DNA from: Phoronis australis
Taxonomy: Eukaryota > Phoronida > Phoronidae
Assembly (NCBI GenBank): GCA_002633005.1
Contig: NMRA01000070.1
Span: 277,575 to 341,574 of the forward strand
DNA length: 64,000 nucleotides
Direction of reading: 5' to 3'
Shown: positions 33,250 to 48,200 of the stretch, in pieces
How the letters are laid out: each line of letters begins with the position of its first letter
Position numbering within the stretch: position 1 is the stretch's first letter
Made by a program: the position numbers and the translations under genes
Notes under the pieces: generated by a model
The model's database searches: none
Told to the model about the DNA's origin: nothing
The model's input: the letters and a program-made list of their open reading frames with translations, nothing else

Positions 33250-36200
33250 GTTGGTATATGTCGTGAGATTGAGGCACCTGTGTCGTGACATCTTGAGTTG
33301 ACTAGGCAATGACCATCGCATCTGTTGGCCCGTCTGGTTCGGGCCAACAGAGGCGATGGTCATTGCCTAGGAGTTATGCTGAGAAGTAGAGCGAACTAGA
33401 AGAGCACAATCCCTCTTGTCAGCCTCACTGTTGTCGTAATAGCCGAGATTGCCCGACCTCGGGAATCGAACCAGCGACCCCGATTTAACCAATTTTAACC
33501 GGCGTGCTGACCATTCAGCTAATAAAGTAATAGGCAATTGCCCGTTAGCGAGTGGCTAACAGAGGCTCATATGTGATTCACCAGAAGCACTTTCACAATA
33601 TCCCCCCTTTCCTATCAACAAGCGCGCCATCAGCCAGGTGTACCTTACAGTTACATGCCTGTACATGCACCTTACATTATGCCTGTGCCCTACCAACAAG
33701 CGTGCTGTCTCAGGCCCCAGGGTTTACGAAGTGCTTCATCGGTATATCATCAGTTTGCCGACTACGCCAATTGTCGTAATAGCCGAGATTGCCCGACCTC
33801 GGGAATCGAACCAGCGACCCCGATTTAACCGGCGAGCGTGCTGACCATTCAGCTAATAGGCAATTGCCCGTTAGCGAGTGGCTAACAGAGGCTCATATGT
33901 GATGTAATGTTCCACATTTGGCACCACATGATGTTGGCACATGCATGTGTTCAGAGCACTGAACAGTTCAGTTAAGAGGATACCAAGCATGGTTTTGGCC
34001 TATTAACAGATTCTGAAACTGACTTTCTGAAACAAGATAAGACTCTGTAAGCCTTGGCAATGCTCAAAAGTTTGGAGGTAAATTTGAAAACTGTTCAAAA
34101 GTCTGCTTAAGCAGGCAAGCGTGACCTGCTAAGAACCACAATATGTAGTCTGATATAGGGAGTATGAGTCTTACTGATTCCAGATTTTATGTTTCTAGAT
34201 TGATGCCAATGATGCATTTAGCAGATGACAGAACGAGGATTGGTTGAAATCATCAAGATAGGGTTCAGTATCAAGGGTAGTTAGAGTATTTCCCACCTAG
34301 GTTTTAGTCAGAGGAGTCTGATAACAGTTAACCATTTACTACAAATAGGATTTGAGGTCTGACTATTGGATCGCAATTTATCACTTTTTATCTTTGGTAG
34401 TTATTTGGCATTAAATATTACTTAGGCTGTGTAACTAGCTATGAGCGTGTCTAAAATTTTGATAACTGTTTGCATGTTATGATTACATCAGGCACAGTTT
34501 CATGGTTGCTGCTCGTAGGGATAACATTTTCTTGAGAAAAATTAAAAGATCAGATCATAGTGTTAGTAGTTTGAAGTTAGGACTGAATTGATAGCAAGAT
34601 GATGAACTATACCTTGTCACTAGGTGGCGGTAGCGTAGTTGTTGGACAGCTTTTTGCATTCTTGCATGGATTTAATTCAGTGCGATTTTTCCAGACTGTT
34701 TGTTACGGAATTCCTTTCTGCCTTCATGCTGTCAGTTGCCATTGTTCTGTGGTGAGATAGTTTAAGCAATTCATGCTAGAATGTCTGCCTCAAAATGTCC
34801 GTGAACAAAAGAAATATGTTTCTTCCCTGTCAACTCGTCTAGTGATGCACACCAGAGTTAGAAACTAGGTCAAGCAACAGGCGCTTTTGTGCTCTCACAA
34901 CTGTGAAGAGTTGTATGTAACATGTTTCGTATTGGTCAAATGCCAGAGGTTGGAGTTTGTGGATCACTTTTAATGCCACTGTGAATGGTGTTCTGGTGTC
35001 ACAGACCACTTTCTTTACAAGCATGTTTGCTCTTCCAAGTCAAAGCCAATGTATCCTTATCCTTTGAAATTGGTTATTACTCAAAATTGAACTGGCATTC
35101 TCTATTCTACTTTTGTATGTCAACTCAAGTTTAAATTTCTACTACTGTATGCTTGAGTACATAGGGCTTAGGCGATTAACTCTATTAATCTTATTTTGCT
35201 GGTTACGACCTTGCTCAGTAAGGCTAAAATTTTGAGTCTGAACTCTAAAATTTGAGTTTTTACTTGGAATCTTAAGTTTTCATTTGAGGTTTTACTTCAA
35301 CTCTCTAGGGGCCATCTAGTGGTACGAACTTAAACTAGAAACTCAAATACAAAACCATAGCGTACTCGAGTACTTTAAAATGGACACGTACGGTATCTTG
35401 AATTTGCATGCATGTTAGTAAACTGACCGATGATGGAATTTTTGGGTAAAATCAGGCAAGATCGGCGAAATTTATGCCAGATGTGGTTGTCTGTGTCCTA
35501 TGTTCGTTCACCGCCGGAAGGACTTGAGTTACGGAACGATGTTACGCCTTCACTTAGGCATTTACGGGGGAAATCAGAGGAAAAATAGTGCTACAACCCT
35601 TCAGCAGGGGATCGTTGCACCTTTACGCTACATTTCAGCATAACGCTGTGTGGTAATGACGGCATTGGCTTCATAGTTCATAACTGATTTTGATTTTGTA
35701 CTTTTGTTTGACTCGACAGAATTCATGTACGACAATCAAACCACTATCTAAACCATCTGATTGCCGCATACAACTTAGTAAATGATTAGAAGTTGTGTAT
35801 GAGAGTTGAAGTGTGAATGTGCAGACAGTGCTTTAGAGGTATGTCTTTATGCTGTCTGATAAAAGTAACTTCAGTGTGTTTAAAATTTGTCAATTCGAAC
35901 TTGTGTTAAAGTATTTGAAAACATTGCCCGTTTTCATCAGACTTTTGTGAAATTTTCAGATATACACAATTCGTGTGACACTTGGAAAATACTTCTGGAC
36001 AGTTCAGCACCGCTACAGAGAATTTCTGGAGCTACACGAAAAAGTAAGTTTTACCGACTGAGTAAGATTTTAATCAGTTTTCAAACTGCACGTTATTGAT
36101 TCTTCACAAACTTGTGTGACAGTTTTGAGTAAGTTTGGTGTGTGACTCAAAATAATTTCGGTTACGAGTTTTCAACCTATAGGCATCTTTAGATTTACTG

Positions 36201-39200
36201 CGTAGTGTATGGCAATAGTGGTCCTAGTCAGGTAGTCCCGTAGAAACCTTAACCCAGAGATGCCTCCATGCAGTTAAACAGGTCTTTGCTTTCATTCTAT
36301 CAGATGTTAAGCAGAGGAGTCCTTATTCATTAGCGCCACCTAGTGAATGAAAAGTCTTCCATTTCTGGAGACAGTGGTGTTGTTACCTCCTTTAATCTTG
36401 CTGGTAATGGTACTGAATATTTCAAAGACAGTACAAATTACGAAATAAGTCACCAGCGTTATTCCCATGTTGTTTATAATTCAGTCACTCATCCTTGAAA
36501 TAATGTCCATTCAGTTTATTTTTACATTACATTCTGCTTTTTTGCGTAATGTTTTAGCAATTTCCTTGACTTTCTCACTTGTTTTCTGTTCCACAGCTCG
36601 TTTTGAGCCATGGCATCAAGAAAAGTTTACTCCCTGGAAAAAAGCTGTTTGGTAACCAGTCGGAGGCCTTCGTTAAGAAGCGACAGATTGAGTTGGAAGT
36701 CTATTTACAAACACTTGTTTTCATCCTGCAGAAACTTCCGCCCATCTTGGGTCACTTCCTGGACTTCAATAAATATGTAAGAATATTATATGTTCATATT
36801 ATTGAATTTATGGTAAACTAGTGCTTACCATCTAGGTCAAGCCATCACAAACCCTATCCCACACCTAACCTGAATAGGGAACAAGTTGAGGAAAGTTTTG
36901 TATGTCACATTTCAAGTATCTAGTTTCAACTCCAGGTGACAGGTTACCTACCTCGGATATCAATCTTGTCTGTTGTTAAGCCTCCCTGCAGTCTTCTGTC
37001 TTGCATTACTACTTACACCATTGTTTACCACGATGAATATATTATGAAGAACACGTTTGTCCCGACTTAACTATTGGTCTACAATTCAATTACATTTTTG
37101 CAGCTAGTTTTTGGTGTTTATACCTTTGGAGGAAAATAATTCTAACTAACCTTTCCCAGGGAATTCAATTTCAGAATCAAAAACTGCTAAGAAATCTCTA
37201 GTTTCAAAATACGATGTTGCATTTTATTTCAGCCAGTGTTATATAGATCTACAAAGTCAAGACAAATGCAACATTTGTGCTATTCTGTGAGGAAAGAACT
37301 TAGATATGTGCTTGTGATTCAGAGATTTGATGATGTCAACAGTTATTGGAGCTATTGACAAAGACAGTCACTGTACAAGGTGTTGTGAAACGAATCGCGT
37401 TTCTAATGAAGTGGTTTTAATCAAAGTTCATTTTTCGATGTAATGATAGATTATAGTAGCCTAAAATTTGGTGGTAAAATTGCTAATTATACTATGCCTA
37501 CTGCAACTCATGTTGGTGATGCTATTGGCTATGGTTATGACACTATTAGCAGAGTATGCAGCGTGTATAAGCTGATGGACATCTGTTTGTGATGTTGCTG
37601 GAGAAATGAGTGTGACATGATTTCAGTGTGTCTTGTCTACTGGAACTCTTATAATGATGATGATGCCTGTGGTACAGTTTTGTGTTCGCTCCGTCAATTT
37701 TTTATCAAAAGCAATTGGATGTAGAGCTTACACAAAAGACACAATGTAAAACCAAATTTATTACAAACATGAACATTATATTTCTCCATGAATGATAGGA
37801 CTAGTGTCAAAATTGTAATCGACTTCTCAATTCCAGGAGATTCATGGCATCACTGCCAGCCTGGCTGAGGAACTCTTCAATAAAGGAGAGTGGTTACTGC
37901 ACACGGATGGACTATACCAGTTGACCCCTCTCCACTTACATGCCATCACAGAGAGGCTGAAGCTAGCTGAGCCCACCTGTGGTGAGAAATGAGACATACT
38001 TTAAGTCTCCAACAGGGGGTGCTGGTGTTGCATTTGTGACAGTTCTGCTGTGTGTTGTGCTGTGCATGCTTTGAGAAACTAGTTTAGAATTGACGATTGA
38101 TTTTTAATCACAACGTTCTTGGTTTTTACCTATTTCCCATTGATTTCCTGCTGCTGTCTTTCTTTTAATTTCATTCACTATGTCCAGTCTGACTGATGAA
38201 ACTAGACAGTTTTATGACACTTTGTGTCTTCTTCATTTTGGAAGCGATTGCACTTGACATGTGTTTTCATCTCTGTTGCTAGTGTAATTGTATGAGATGT
38301 ATTAAAAAGGTGAATATATATTTTCCAAGCTCAAATTTCAGCTGGCTAAAACAAGTACTGAAGTGCCCCACTACACTAAGATGTAGAAAGTTCAAATAAA
38401 ATGTAAGGACAGGCAACAGTAGGTATAAAAAATTATGATTTGATATGACAAGTTTGATGTTAACTACCGAGATATTTTCCTAACACCCAAATGTGGTAAC
38501 CGGGGTACTGAGCTTGCTTTTATGGTTACTATCAGGAAAATTTCAGAGGGCCTTCCCTTAGGTAATCAAACTATGCCACCCACCAAAAAGCCATATGGTC
38601 TCAGTTAATGTGCACAAGAAATTTGTTGCTGCAACAACTGCCCAGGCATCCTCTACACTCCTTTGTCATAGTAGACTAAACGAATACATTGGAAAAATCT
38701 GTTAAAGTCCTCTAGTGTCTGCAATAGTTTTGCATCATTTTTTTGTCCCGAATGCGATGCAAATGTCATAAATGTATTCATTTAAATTTTGTGATATTTC
38801 ACATGAAAGTTGTGACCATTTTTCACTTATTTCACTCAAAAATAATGACCAATTTTGTATTCATTTCAAACGAGACTTATGTAGTTTTGAACGGTTTATT
38901 TTTCTATTTTCAAAATCAATTTTGTTAATAGACTTGAACTTCTCTATCTGTACTTTTGTCGAGAAATTTGACAAATTAAATTTACTCTTTTCCATCATAC
39001 TGTGTGGTGTGTAGTTGGAGAACTACCACAATAAAGTTTTGTGACCTGTCGATTGATAGTGGAAGCACACCACTTCAGAGGGGCTGATTAGGTTTCAAAT
39101 CAGGATAGATAAGGGCTGTTGACCAGATATATCATCAGATACTTCTCATTGGGAAGTGAGATGATTTTTAATATTTCGTTCACAAGGCTTGGCTACGATA

Positions 39201-42200
39201 GGTTCCATAAGCACACTGAAATTGGCAACAGTCAGTTGCACGGGTCCTGGATTTTGAGTACCAGTTTGATGGCTGTTACACAGTGGGCAAAGTTGACTCT
39301 CAAAATGTGGCAAACCTGTTAATGACCCTAAAATTTTATCTCTGTATAAGCAATCGTTGCCTTGAATGTCCTAGCGTTTTTCTGTGTCTCCCCAGTCTAT
39401 GCATGACGTTGCCTCATTTTTTTGCAGAAAGTGGAGATCCCAAGCACGACATCGGCCATGTGCTGGATTTTCTCACACGGTTGCGCCACCTAAGGGTCAT
39501 TGGAAGTACTAACACTGTGGAGAAGAGCAATATCAACATGAATGATCTGGAGTTTGACTTGAGTCACTTCAAAGGGTTGCAAGTATTAGAGGTTGGTTTT
39601 AAGTGCAACAGTGTTGGTGGTGAGGATGCACGTACTCTCAAGAGGGGAGTGTATGAGTTAAACATTGAATAAAATTAGGTTACCTGGCTTTTGTAGGCGC
39701 AATAATCTTAAAGTGCCATGCTGTCCTAGTGAAGTCAATAACCTGCCGTTGAAGCAATGAATTAATTCCATTTGGTGCATGGCTGTGTAATTGGGAAAGC
39801 CAGCTGGTATTTGAAAGCAACAGCAGCAAGGTGTTCCATCCAAAAACATGAATCAGAGCTAGGTGGCGCTACTTGTGGCTTTATGTTATGTTAATGTTTT
39901 TAATGCTATACTGTCGTTTAGTTTAGAACACCAGATTTCTCCATTGAAGTCTTAATTTTGGCAAAAGTTGTAAACATTTCAAGAGAATCGGAAGAAATGC
40001 TGCTATGAATTGGGAGAGATTGAAAAATTTTGACAGAAAGATATTTGGACATATTTCAATTCTTTTGTTTTTCTTTCCTCATTAAAACGCTTGGAATTCA
40101 TTAAGGTGCTAGGGAAACAATGTTATACCTGTTGATGTATTCACGCGATAACCTTAAGAGACCTATATAATCTCCCAAAGACTGTCATCGTGGGAAACAT
40201 CCTTCCCTGAGCAAGTTTACAAAAATAGTTGTTTTAGCTGTGATTAGCGAATATTGAGTTTCCCATTGTATGGAATATGCTGCAGCTGTTGTTGACGTTT
40301 TTCAGCTGCACAACTGCAGTGCTGCTAAAATCCTTGGTCTGGACACCATCAAAAGAAATCTCAAGAAGATCTGCGCACATCGATCTGTCAAAGCTGTTAA
40401 GGTAGTTCATCCAGCACTGATTTCGTCCATCGACTTTTTCATATTTGTTGTGTGCAGAAGATGTCAAGGCAATTGGCTGGCACATAAGTTTGCTTTTTTC
40501 GGTATGAAAAGATAAGTAGGAAACTTCCCAGGTTAGAATTGCTGTGGTTTTGCAGCCAGCAATTACTAAGGACTGCTTGTGTAGGAAGTAAACTTTCAAT
40601 TATACTTGTTGCAAATGTGGGGTGTGTTTCATGGAAAGTGATAAAGAGTTTTGTTTCACCTTACACCCACATAATTATTTGTGAAAAGTATTTTAATCTT
40701 AATTTGCAAAAAGTCTCTGAAAATATACCCATAACTAGAGGTTAGTAATGGTTTAGGTGTTGCTAAACTCTGAGGTGCATAGAAAAATTTGTTTAATAAT
40801 TATAGCAAATGTATATGCAAGACCAAAATTTAAACTAGAGTCATTTTTCATAAAACAAACCCCTTGCCTGTGTTCCCTAGTTGCAAGAATCTCATCAGGT
40901 CTAAAATCACCTGAGAATTTGTGAGATATCACCATGTGTTATTACTAGCATATTTGGGAAAATCTTACATATACGCAGCGCATGCCTGGTCTTAACATAG
41001 TATCAAATAAATGTGTATACCATCTGAAAAAAATCATGTGTACTGAGCATTCAGTAGCTATCAAGACTGACATTTAAGCTGCCTTCATCACATAGTTCTT
41101 ACTAACACTTCAACGTTTCTTGTGAATTAACCCTTGTGAAAAGAAGCAAGATTGTCACTAGCTCACCACGATTCATCAAGTGCCTGATGAGGTCATGTCT
41201 ATATGTCTTGGAAATTACTCTTTGCATATGTATATTTCCAGGAAATTACTCTTCGTGATCTTCCCGATTGGGTTCCGTTCACTAGGCAACAGGCAATAAA
41301 GTCTTGTTATTTGCTTTAAACTTGGTTTTATAGCCCACATTCAGTTTTGACCGGCGTTTCTGTCAATGTGGTGTAGCTCATATTATTTCAGTTTCATGAC
41401 TACGACTAAATCTACTGTTTTGTATTTCATAGCAAAATATGTCAAATTGAAATGCAATGCCAGCTTTGCTGTACTACATGGTATTTTAACAGTAATGTGT
41501 AGTTTTAATCATGCATTAGCTGGACAACAATCTGGTTTTTGTGGTACTGAGGGGAATTATGCCCATCGGTTTATATTCGGAAAATCTTCTAAAAGATATT
41601 ATGTTGAAAATCTGATGAATTGTTCTAAAATGTGTATTGATATGAAGTTTTGTTGATTTTGGTAAGACGTAATATTTTTTGGGATTGTGATTTCACTCAA
41701 ATGACTATCATCTAACGAGACATTGCATGTTGTGACTTGGTTGGTAACTAATAGTATTTACCTCAGTACAAAGGACAGTTTTAACACTCAGTCTCTGTGT
41801 TTGCTAAATGCGAAATACATGCTGACAAATAAGATTCTTACTAATGACATACAACTTCATACATTAAAAACATGTTTGTTTCAAGCAGTTTCTGAAAATA
41901 CACCGTGGGTTATATTTGGATTCATTTCACATTTTTGAAAGGCTGTTTGTAAATGCTCACCCATGGGTCTAGTTTGGGAAATTCCGGTTAATGCAGTCGA
42001 CGAAAATGTGTCGTGAATAGCCATGTTTCACCAGTGACTGAATGTGGGCTTTGTTAGGTAAGCCTGTGTTATGTTGGGTTATATTCGGGGCATGTGTGCT
42101 TCACATTGCTTTTGGCTTGATGGGTGTACAGTAAAGATTCTTCCAATTTGGATTAATGATAATTGGCGGAAATTCTGAACATTTTGTCAGCAATGCTGGA

Positions 42201-45200
42201 ACGTGACGCATGTACTGCACAATCCATGGTAGCAATGAGGCAGTGTTCAGTGTTTATGTCACGGAATTTCACAAAATATTTTTTCTGTCTTATTGTGGCT
42301 TTAATTGAAAGATCTTTGCTGTACATGTACAGTACAGTTCACACATGAATGTCTTACGCGTGGCTACGTTTGATCAGGCAAGCTAATGCTGTTACCTCAT
42401 TTGGATTTTCTCGCTCCCCTACTTACCATTGCTCGGTTACCTTGAAAAAGACTACTCGTGAGTTGGCTTGTCAAAACAACTTGAACAAGCGTGTTGGGCC
42501 AGACACCTTTTCCAACATCTTATTCCAAGCTTTGACAACTTTGCCTTTTGATAACCAATGCTGTGCAAGCTTGAATATGATTCAAGCTGACTGTCTTTTA
42601 TTGGTCAATTCTTGTTCCCACTTATGATCAAAATAAACACGTCCCGTGCCTTGATCAACCGTGACCGCGTGGCTCCCTCGGTACACTTAGGTACGCTGAA
42701 ATAAAGACACCTGCCATATTGTTACCAAGGTCACGCAAGCTCGTTGTGGAATCTTGATGAAGTTTGGCCCAAAAAAACTTGTTATTGTATTGTCCAAGCT
42801 TGAATAATAATATTGGCCAAGGTGGAGTTCTTTTATGCTTAATTAAGCTCGCCTTGCTGGGAGATTGATCGTCTTACCGCCTCCTTCAGGTATCTGGTCA
42901 CTGCCGTGTTGCCACCGTTTGACAAAATATTCATGAACTGGACTAGGATTTTCAGCAGGAGTGTAAAGTGATATCTTTTAATTGGTTGAATTATTTTGAG
43001 CCTTGAATTTGGGCTAAGATTTTTTGACACATAAGTGAAAGATATCCGCAATTTTCATTTCTGGCTCATATGACACTGTAGTGTCAAAACTTTGTTGACT
43101 AGTGAGGGCTTGTGTGCATGTGAAAACTGTCGGAAATCCAAAGAAGTTGATAAGATATGTCAGTTAGCGACATTGATGGGAGATACGACAGGTAATTACA
43201 TTGATTTCATTTCTCCTTACTTGATGAGGAGTTGCACTGATATCAAACGATGGGCAAACGGAGCTGGGAATGCTTGCAGTACTCTGTAGAGAGTGTTCCT
43301 ATGATTTCCTTTCTGCCAAATGTAGTAATTGTGCTATGGGTGAGTGTTGGCATAGTTGATCTTAGAGAAGTCATAGACTTGTGCTAAGGAAAGGGACTCG
43401 TTAGACACTCGAGGAGTGACGTCTTAGACAGTGAGATGAGTGTACAGTGACAGAGTTTCATGAGTTTTATTCAAATGTTGTGTTACTGTAAAAACGTAAT
43501 GTAATTTAAAAGTGAGGCAAAGGATACAATAGGCCAGAGTCAATCTTCCAAAGGTGACTCCCATTGGAATGTTGTTACAATGCTACATGAGGGAATCGCT
43601 TTTTGGAAAGCGAAACTAATTTTCTCAATACTTTTCTCACACTGGCAGCGCACAATAAAATATTTAACTCCTAATAAAAGAAAGTTATTGCGTTCAACAT
43701 GCTGGATAGGCACCTCACTGTCTTACACGGTCATGTCCCTGTTGCTCATTAACAAATATGAATTACATTTATTATGCTTAACAAACTGGTAAAGGTGTAC
43801 ATTACCTGAACAAGTATCACTAAAGCTAAGACTGCATTGTGTCCTGTTTAGCAGGCTAAAAAAATTTAAAATTGGTCTTTTACGGTTAGTCTTATCATAT
43901 TCCTTACCGTGATAGAATTCTATTTCGGTTACTAACAACTCAAATCATAGGCAATTTGTACATGCGCCATTTTTGAATTCACAAGCACTTTCTTGAGAAT
44001 CTGATGGTTTCGATCATTTTGTTGACATAAAATCCTATTATGGTAAGGAATATTATGAGACTGGTTTTTTTGAAGTACAAACTGTAATTCAGTTTTCGTT
44101 AATAACCGGCTAAACAGGGCAATGGTTTGTCTTAGGCTGAACAATTCTGTGCGTGCACTCCTGTTTTGTGCTATAAACTGTCTTATCTTCTTATTTAAAA
44201 AGCTAACTATTGATTTAGACCAATTTCTGTCGTGATGTTCCTTACTCAGATTAGAAATGATTTCTGCATGAGGCTTGATACCACAGTGGGTTTGACTTGG
44301 TGGCTTACTTATGTGCCAAGCATGATGTTACTCAATAAGTTGATGAACTGTTAGCTCTTTCCAAGTCTAATCTGAGGCCTAACTGCAGTAATTGATCTAA
44401 ATCAAACGTTAGTTTTTGACACAAGGTGGGCTTAGCACATTTAGTCTGTTCATACAGGTGTTTTATATGGTAGCAGGTTCAGTGTCGTCATTTAGGCATT
44501 TAATGTCGGGTCCACGTATTTTGCCTGTGACCATAAATTTTATGGTTCGATATCAAGCTTTGCTGATCAGTGGCATGTCTGATGCTGTTGTTAATTGCTT
44601 AATCTCTAATATTCAGGATCTGTTGATACATGAGGACACAACGTGCTGGAATCCATTTGATGAAGACGGTGTGTCTTTGCCTGAATGGAGCAAGGTGTCA
44701 TGGTTAGATCTGAGTGACAATGATGTTGGTGAAATGGATGAAAGTCTGGTAAGTGGGTGCAATATGTAGGTTGAAGTAAAAAGACGAAATTAGTTTATAG
44801 ACCACTCTCGTGTTCCGTGCATTTTTGTGCACCCGAAAATTTAGATGAAGTGATTCGGATGAAAACATCACTATTTAGAAATGTGCCTTGTGCGTTTGAT
44901 TTGAATGATGATTGGGGATGAATTGAGAATAATCAAGCATTGATTGTTGTAAGAAAATGAGATTAAGAAAACGAAAACTAAAATATTTGACGTAACTAAG
45001 GTTTTATATTTATTTTTATTTATCTTTCTTTATTCCTTATAATTGTGCTCAACACTGCACTAATTTTAATATATGTTTTAAACTATATTTAAAAATACAA
45101 ATTTCTGTTTATTTTTATTCATATATTAAAATCACACCATGTTTAAAATCTCCCAGTTAGGTTTTCTAACAGTGACTCATGCTTAATTTCTCATAATTGC

Positions 45201-48200
45201 ACTGTCTATAAACTGATAACGTGTTCGTCGGTGGCTTCCTTGTCTAGATTCTCCGGTGCAAGCTTTTTTCAAGTAGTTGGTTTTAACTTGACTTATTTAT
45301 CACGTTATCTGACTTTAAGAAACTGCTACCACGGGTGGAGTATCTAGACTTCCATAACAACCGTCTGGAGGGTGTTGCCTACCTGAGTCATCTGAGCTGT
45401 TTGACACACCTGGACCTTTCCAATAACTGCATTCACCTCCTGAGTGACCTTCACACCAAGCTGGGCAACATCAAGAGTCTCAACCTGGCTGGGAACAAAC
45501 TGGAGAGTCTCCAAGGTATGTGCCCTAGGCTGTAACGCCACCTAGTGAAAGGATGGTGAACAACACGCAGAAATCTCGGTGTGGGCATGGGTGCGCATGG
45601 CTTAGTTTGAACATTTATCACATATCGTAGAGTTTGTGTCCTGTCATTTAGATGAGTCCGAAACAGCAACCATGTGGTCTCTGAGTAAGTAAATTGCTTA
45701 CCTGTCTCATGATCAATAGAACATGTTTATTCTATGTGATGGCAATCCAGAGACCGTGGTACACATGGTTGGAGGGGAATATCTAAACCATGTTACTTAT
45801 TAACCCATATATTGTGTGGGAATGAGCTGGAAAAATTCGAACACTTAAACGGCATTTTGTTGTTTTCTTTGACGCCATGTAGTCTTGCATCTGTCAAAAA
45901 ACTCAAACTTGAGTGTAATACATCATTCTGTTCTTGTGGTTGCAGCAGCCATAAGCCCCATTGACATTTCTCAATAGATGGAGCAGTAGGCTGATTCATT
46001 TCTCAACATCAGCCAGTCGGAGTGTTTGAAATGTTATTTCCCAACCAATTGGAATGTCCCAGTGTTAGTTTTGTCCTGTTAACTAATGGTAAGCCATGTT
46101 ACATGGTAGTTTCACAGTGCTACCCCTCGTGACACTGGGATAAAATGTACAAATATGTTTAGATAAGACTAATTTATGAGCATTTAGGTAGAATTTTAGT
46201 AATTTTGGACACATTACAAGGGACAAGAACTCTAATTTTTATTATACAGATACTAAGTAGCAACAAAGCAACATTTTTATTATCATTTTCAAGTTGTACT
46301 TGACGAATAATTCAAATTTGTTTGCTTGTTAAATAAAGTGCTGCAGTTAACATATTGCATTCCTTTGAAATTTTTGATCATTCACAACAATTAGAAGCCC
46401 GTTAGGAATGGAGAAAGATGATTGTGGCTATTGCTTTTGTCTGAAATTTGGAAAATTTAAAAATTGGCTGGTAAAATGTGTGGAAATCATTATGCTGAAG
46501 TGGTTAACCATGGATGTGAGGTTTTTAAAATGTTTAAACTGCCGTTGGAAATCCTCTGTTGGTGGTAGGGGATCTGTTAAAAATGGTTCCACTCTTTTGA
46601 ATGTTAACTCTAAATCTAGGCTGTGAAAGTTTCAAAGCATTTGTTAAGTCCAACTTCTTCCTATTCGAAGAAAAATAATAATTGCAAAAATTGTCATTTT
46701 TCAAAAGCTCGTAACTAAAGGTGAGAATTTCACCACCTGTTGGTTGACGAGAGGTGTATAATGTAAACTTTGCTAAAAATGAAATCAGAGTTTCAACAGT
46801 CTTAGCTAAGACCAGACTTATGAACTTGGATGAAACGAGTCCATGATGTTTATTTCTTGAACATTTGTATGTATCAAAAAGTCAGATACCCGATAGTAGA
46901 GTGTCGCTTTTGAGTTTACCTTCCAGCCATAATTTTACTGTTCTAGGTATAGCTAAACTCTACTCGTTAGAGTACCTTGATGTTGGCAACAACGAGATAT
47001 CACAGATCTTGGAGATACGCCATGTGGCCCACTTGCCGTGCCTGGAGAATCTCAACCTGTCTGGTAACCCAGTAACTGTTGTCCTTGACTACAGGATAAA
47101 GGTGCTTCAGCTATTTGGAAACAGAGCTAACGAGGTAGTATGCTGGGAAACTTTGTTGATAATTTGAACTGGCCGGCAATACAGTTACAAAGTCATTACC
47201 TAGTGGTCCATGTTTCTTGCTTTAGCTTGGTTCAAGAAAGTACATGGTAAAATGTATGTGTAGCCAGCATAAAAATGGGGGTGTTTGAGACGTGTCTTAT
47301 GGATTACTCTTTGGTTGCATAGACGTTAGTAGACACATCGATGATTTTTGAAAATCGATAAGGTTCAATACACAGAGTATGTGCCCATATTCATTCTGGT
47401 CTTTGAAAACAGATACATTTAGAAAATTAATGTGGTCAGTAACATGTTCCGTCTATCTAATTGCCCACAGGTCAGTCTGGACAATCAAAAGATCAATGAG
47501 CGTGAGATGGACACTCTAGCCGTGTTGATGGCTATACAGAAGGCTAGAGAGATAAAGGAGAGGGGCAAGAGGACGCAGTCACGCATGGTGAGCTGCCATA
47601 TCATATCTCTGGCTCAAATTTACACGTTCCTCTCCCGAAGCTTATCCAAAACTATTTAACCAAACAAATTTTATTGAATAGTAGGCTTGGATCATTATTA
47701 GTAGGCCACTGACATTTTAATATGTTTTACGGCTATTGTAATGTTTACTTGAATACATTAAAGATGTATTTGCATGCTCCTAAGCTGCTAATGTATAACG
47801 GGAACTAAGCGACAATGTTGTATGCACATCATCTACACTAATTAAAGTGCAGTTGTATTCACATGTCTGACAACTTGTAAGTGTGAAATCAAAAAATTCT
47901 GCCAATAGGTGGCCTTTGCATTAATGGTGTACCTTGGGGGCTCACATAGCTCTCATCATGCAGTCTTATTCCCTAACATCTGGCTACGATACTTGCTGGA
48001 CATGGTACAGTGATTTGCGGTGGATCATTTTCGCCAAAAAACTCATTCTTAAAAACAGCTGGGAATTTTCAACCTACTTCATATTCACATCGTCACTATA
48101 TGTTGTGTTTTTAACTAATTTGACTAAGCAATCATAGAGATAAGGAATTTGCCTGCAAGTTCCACTTTAAGGTATCCTCAAATTTGAACAAAATTAATGA

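Noticed and set aside
33771-33903. Functional tRNA gene
   Set aside because: A and B boxes are present but the T stem is mismatched and the same sequence recurs as a repeat; a SINE-like origin fits better.
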